Source: VMDH01 sp038108875
GTDB taxonomy: Bacteria; Pseudomonadota; Gammaproteobacteria; Magnimaribacterales; D2472
NCBI GenBank assembly: GCA_038108875.1
Contig: JAYNII010000014.1
Span: 1-25,011 of the forward strand
Reading direction: 5' to 3'
DNA length: 25,011 nt
Part shown: positions 23,431 through 25,011 of the stretch, piece after piece
How positions within the stretch are numbered: the first letter of the stretch is position 1
Layout: each line of letters begins with the position of its first letter
Made by a program: the position numbers and the translations under genes
Notes under the pieces: model-generated
What the model was told of the DNA's origin: nothing
Databases searched by the model: none
The model's input: the letters and a program-made list of their open reading frames with translations, nothing else

Positions 23431-24868
23431 AGACAGAATCAATTAACTCTTTCCACTTAACAAATTCAGCTTGGTAATTCGATTTTGCATTGGGGTTAAA
23501 AATTACTGCATCATTAGACATCTCTAATAAATTATTGATGCTGAGAAAACCTGATCCAATTGCAGTGCATTTGGCAGCTCCAAGAATAGTAGTTTCCTTG
23601 TAGTTGGGAACTTTAATTTGAATGTCGCAAATATCTGCAAGCATTTGGCAAAAACTTACATTATTTGTCATACCTCCATCCACTGACAATACATCAACAG
23701 ACACAGAATCCAATCTTAAGACTTCCAATACTTCTTTTACTTGAAAAGAGAGAGCCTTAAATACACTTGTTACTAAATCAGCACGATTTGAATTAGCGGT
23801 CATCCCGTAAAAACCTGCTCGAACATTAGGTTGCCAGCGTGGCGCACCGAGACCAGCAAATGCAGGAATGAACAATACCCCACTAGAATCCCAAGCAGGA
23901 TTGATTAACTTTTCGCTCTCAGTTGAGTGTTTAAAGAAACCAAGATTATCTCTCAACCATTTAATCCCAGTGCCTGCAGAAAAAATGCTTCCCTCTAAAG
24001 CAAAAGCAATGCTTTTTTCAAGAGAATATCCTGCAGTGGTTAATAAACCACTCTTAGTATCCACTCTATTTGCCCCAGTATTTACCATTAGAAAGCATCC
24101 TGTTCCAAAAGTTGCTTTCATTGAATCTGGTTTGAAGCAGTTCTGACCAACCAGGGCACCCTGTTGATCCCCGATTGCTCCATGAATTGGAGAACTGGTG
24201 TCTTTAAACTCCCCAAAAAACGCATCATTGCTTTTAATTTCAGGAAGAATTTCTCTTGGAATGTTAAAAATTTGAAGAAGTTCTTCGTCCCAATCTTGGG
24301 TATCAATATTGCAAAGCATTGTTCTTGAAGCATTTGTAAAATCAGTGAAATGATGTTTTCTGTTTGTCAGTTGCCAAATTAAGAAAGTTTCGATGGTTCC
24401 AAACAGAACATTACCCTGAGATGATAGTTTTCTGTCTTTGTCGTATTTGTCTAGCAACCATTTTAATTTTGTAGCTGAAAAGTATGGGTCCAACACTAAG
24501 CCAGTCTTTTTGCTAATAGTTGATTCAAGTCCACGAGATTTTAATTCTTCACAGTATCTAGCTGTCCTTCTATCCTGCCAAACTATAGCGTTATGAAGTG
24601 GTAAACCGCTTTTTTTATTCCACAAAAGCGTGGTTTCTCTTTGGTTAGTAATTCCAAATCCTACGCTATTTTTGTGGTTGCTAATAACATCTTCCAAAGC
24701 TTCATTTACTGTCTTTTCAATAGTACTTATGTCAATCTCTACCCAACCATCCTCTGGAAAAATAAGTGAGTACTCTCTTTGATTGGTCTTTAGAGGTTGC
24801 AAATGCTCATTAAACGCCACCACCCTTGAGGAAGTAGTTCCTTGATCTATGCAAATGATTGATTTCAT
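23414..24868 (-). CDS. glpK: Glycerol kinase
   Basis: FGGY-family kinase that phosphorylates glycerol to sn-glycerol-3-phosphate. The 484-aa product (usual length about 500) shows the ATP-site start DQGTTSSR (8-15), the substrate motif ITNQRETTLLW, NAIVWQDRRT, FTNASRTMLCNI, GAIGDQQGALVGQ and FGTGCF. The C-terminal pattern VDGGMTNNVSFCQMLAD is also present. No glpF or glpD gene is beside it. The upstream region has a possible TTGATA (24898-24903) and AACAAT (24875-24880) promoter pair at 17 bp, with a DnaA box in the spacer; the transcript would start almost at the ATG. It overlaps the convergent ABC ATPase gene by 17 bp. Confidence 0.94.
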   Translation of the reverse strand: MKSIICIDQGTTSSRVVAFNEHLQPLKTNQREYSLIFPEDGWVEIDISTIEKTVNEALEDVISNHKNSVGFGITNQRETTLLWNKKSGLPLHNAIVWQDRRTARYCEELKSRGLESTISKKTGLVLDPYFSATKLKWLLDKYDKDRKLSSQGNVLFGTIETFLIWQLTNRKHHFTDFTNASRTMLCNIDTQDWDEELLQIFNIPREILPEIKSNDAFFGEFKDTSSPIHGAIGDQQGALVGQNCFKPDSMKATFGTGCFLMVNTGANRVDTKSGLLTTAGYSLEKSIAFALEGSIFSAGTGIKWLRDNLGFFKHSTESEKLINPAWDSSGVLFIPAFAGLGAPRWQPNVRAGFYGMTANSNRADLVTSVFKALSFQVKEVLEVLRLDSVSVDVLSVDGGMTNNVSFCQMLADICDIQIKVPNYKETTILGAAKCTAIGSGFLSINNLLEMSNDAVIFNPNAKSNYQAEFVKWKELIDSVSNLTK

Positions 24869-24885
24869 GTATTAATTGTTATGAT

Positions 24886-24894
24886 TTATCCACA
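24886..24894 (+). promoter_or_regulatory. Perfect DnaA box (upstream of glpK)
   Basis: TTATCCACA matches the DnaA-box consensus exactly. It lies 18 bp upstream of glpK, between its candidate -35 and -10, and is one of two perfect boxes flanking the NrdR-like palindromes. Confidence 0.6.
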
Positions 24895-24933
24895 ATTTAT
24901 CAACCGAAATATAACATAAACTAAACACCATCT

Positions 24934-24949
24934 ATACAGTATATTGTTA
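24934..24949. promoter_or_regulatory. NrdR-box-like palindrome 1
   Basis: ATACAGTATATTGTTA matches most core positions of the published NrdR consensus (acaCwAtATaTwGtgt). It is separated by 15 bp from a second, better copy, so the centres are 31 bp apart, about three helical turns, as described for paired NrdR boxes. Confidence 0.6.
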
Positions 24950-24964
24950 GTAAAGCTAAATATT

Positions 24965-24980
24965 TCACAATATATTGTGT
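24965..24980. promoter_or_regulatory. NrdR-box-like palindrome 2
   Basis: TCACAATATATTGTGT fits the NrdR consensus at all but the first position and contains a perfect 14-bp palindrome (24966-24979). It covers a TTCACA sequence (24964-24969) that could be a -35 of a rightward promoter. Paired with the copy at 24934-24949. Confidence 0.68.
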
Positions 24981-24995
24981 TTTTTGCTTGATTAT

Positions 24996-25004
24996 TTATC
25001 CACA
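24996..25004 (+). promoter_or_regulatory. Perfect DnaA box at the right edge
   Basis: TTATCCACA, an exact consensus match, 15 bp after the second NrdR-like palindrome. With the box at 24886-24894 it brackets the palindromes. It probably belongs to the regulatory region of a gene starting beyond the window. Confidence 0.6.
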
Positions 25005-25011
25005 ATAAAGT

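Noticed and set aside
24934..24980. LexA (SOS) operator at the ACA...TGT palindromes
   Set aside because: LexA boxes in this class read CTGT-N8-ACAG; these have the opposite half-site order and fit the NrdR consensus and spacing better.
1..25011. CRISPR array, prophage, insertion sequence or toxin-antitoxin pair
   Set aside because: No regularly spaced repeats, transposase, integrase, phage or small paired toxin genes are present on either strand.

Overview
This is a compact, visibly AT-rich bacterial chromosome segment. Protein families and gene order point to Gammaproteobacteria. Two blocks are recognisable from that class: trmJ / suhB / secF-secD-yajC-tgt-queA / tRNA-Leu, and rpoE-rseA-mucD-lepA-lepB-rnc-era-recO-acpS. 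Genes are short for their families, spacers are nearly absent, neighbouring genes overlap, and even convergent genes share bases. This suggests a streamlined genome, perhaps a free-living marine lineage such as SAR86. That assignment is a guess from style, not from a marker gene. No insertion sequence, prophage, CRISPR array or other mobile element is visible.

Layout. 1-66: the 5' end of a tRNA-Glu gene running off the left edge, with its promoter. 72-1643: divergent trmJ and suhB. 1640-6877: a minus-strand operon queA-tgt-yajC-secD-secF (queuosine tRNA modification plus Sec translocase accessory subunits). 6926-7010: tRNA-Leu(CAA). 7014-15053: ten tightly packed minus-strand genes, lepA-lepB-rnc-era-recO-acpS-adk-tsaB-uppP-rsmJ (translation, protein export, RNA processing, lipid and wall precursors). 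15109-17740: the envelope-stress module rpoE-rseA-mucD, with a good sigma-E-type autoregulatory promoter. 17768-19399: sdhE, ygfZ and ung. 19400-19704: the only long gene-free stretch, with a DnaA-box cluster and hairpins. 19705-24868: metabolic genes on mixed strands (Old Yellow Enzyme reductase, SDR oxidoreductase, SerA-like dehydrogenase, orphan ABC ATPase, glycerol kinase). 24869-25011: a regulatory region with two NrdR-box-like palindromes and two perfect DnaA boxes, which predicts a ribonucleotide reductase gene just beyond the right edge.

Most of the window is housekeeping. I see no obviously new multi-gene system. The points most worth a second look are: the right-edge NrdR/DnaA regulatory region; an RNase III in which the aspartate matching E. 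coli D114 is glycine; an anti-sigma factor that seems to carry an RseB C-terminal-like domain while mucB and mucC are absent; the DnaA-box cluster at 19.42-19.46 kb; and repeated -10-like hexamers only 6-13 nt upstream of first-gene start codons, which suggests leaderless transcripts.
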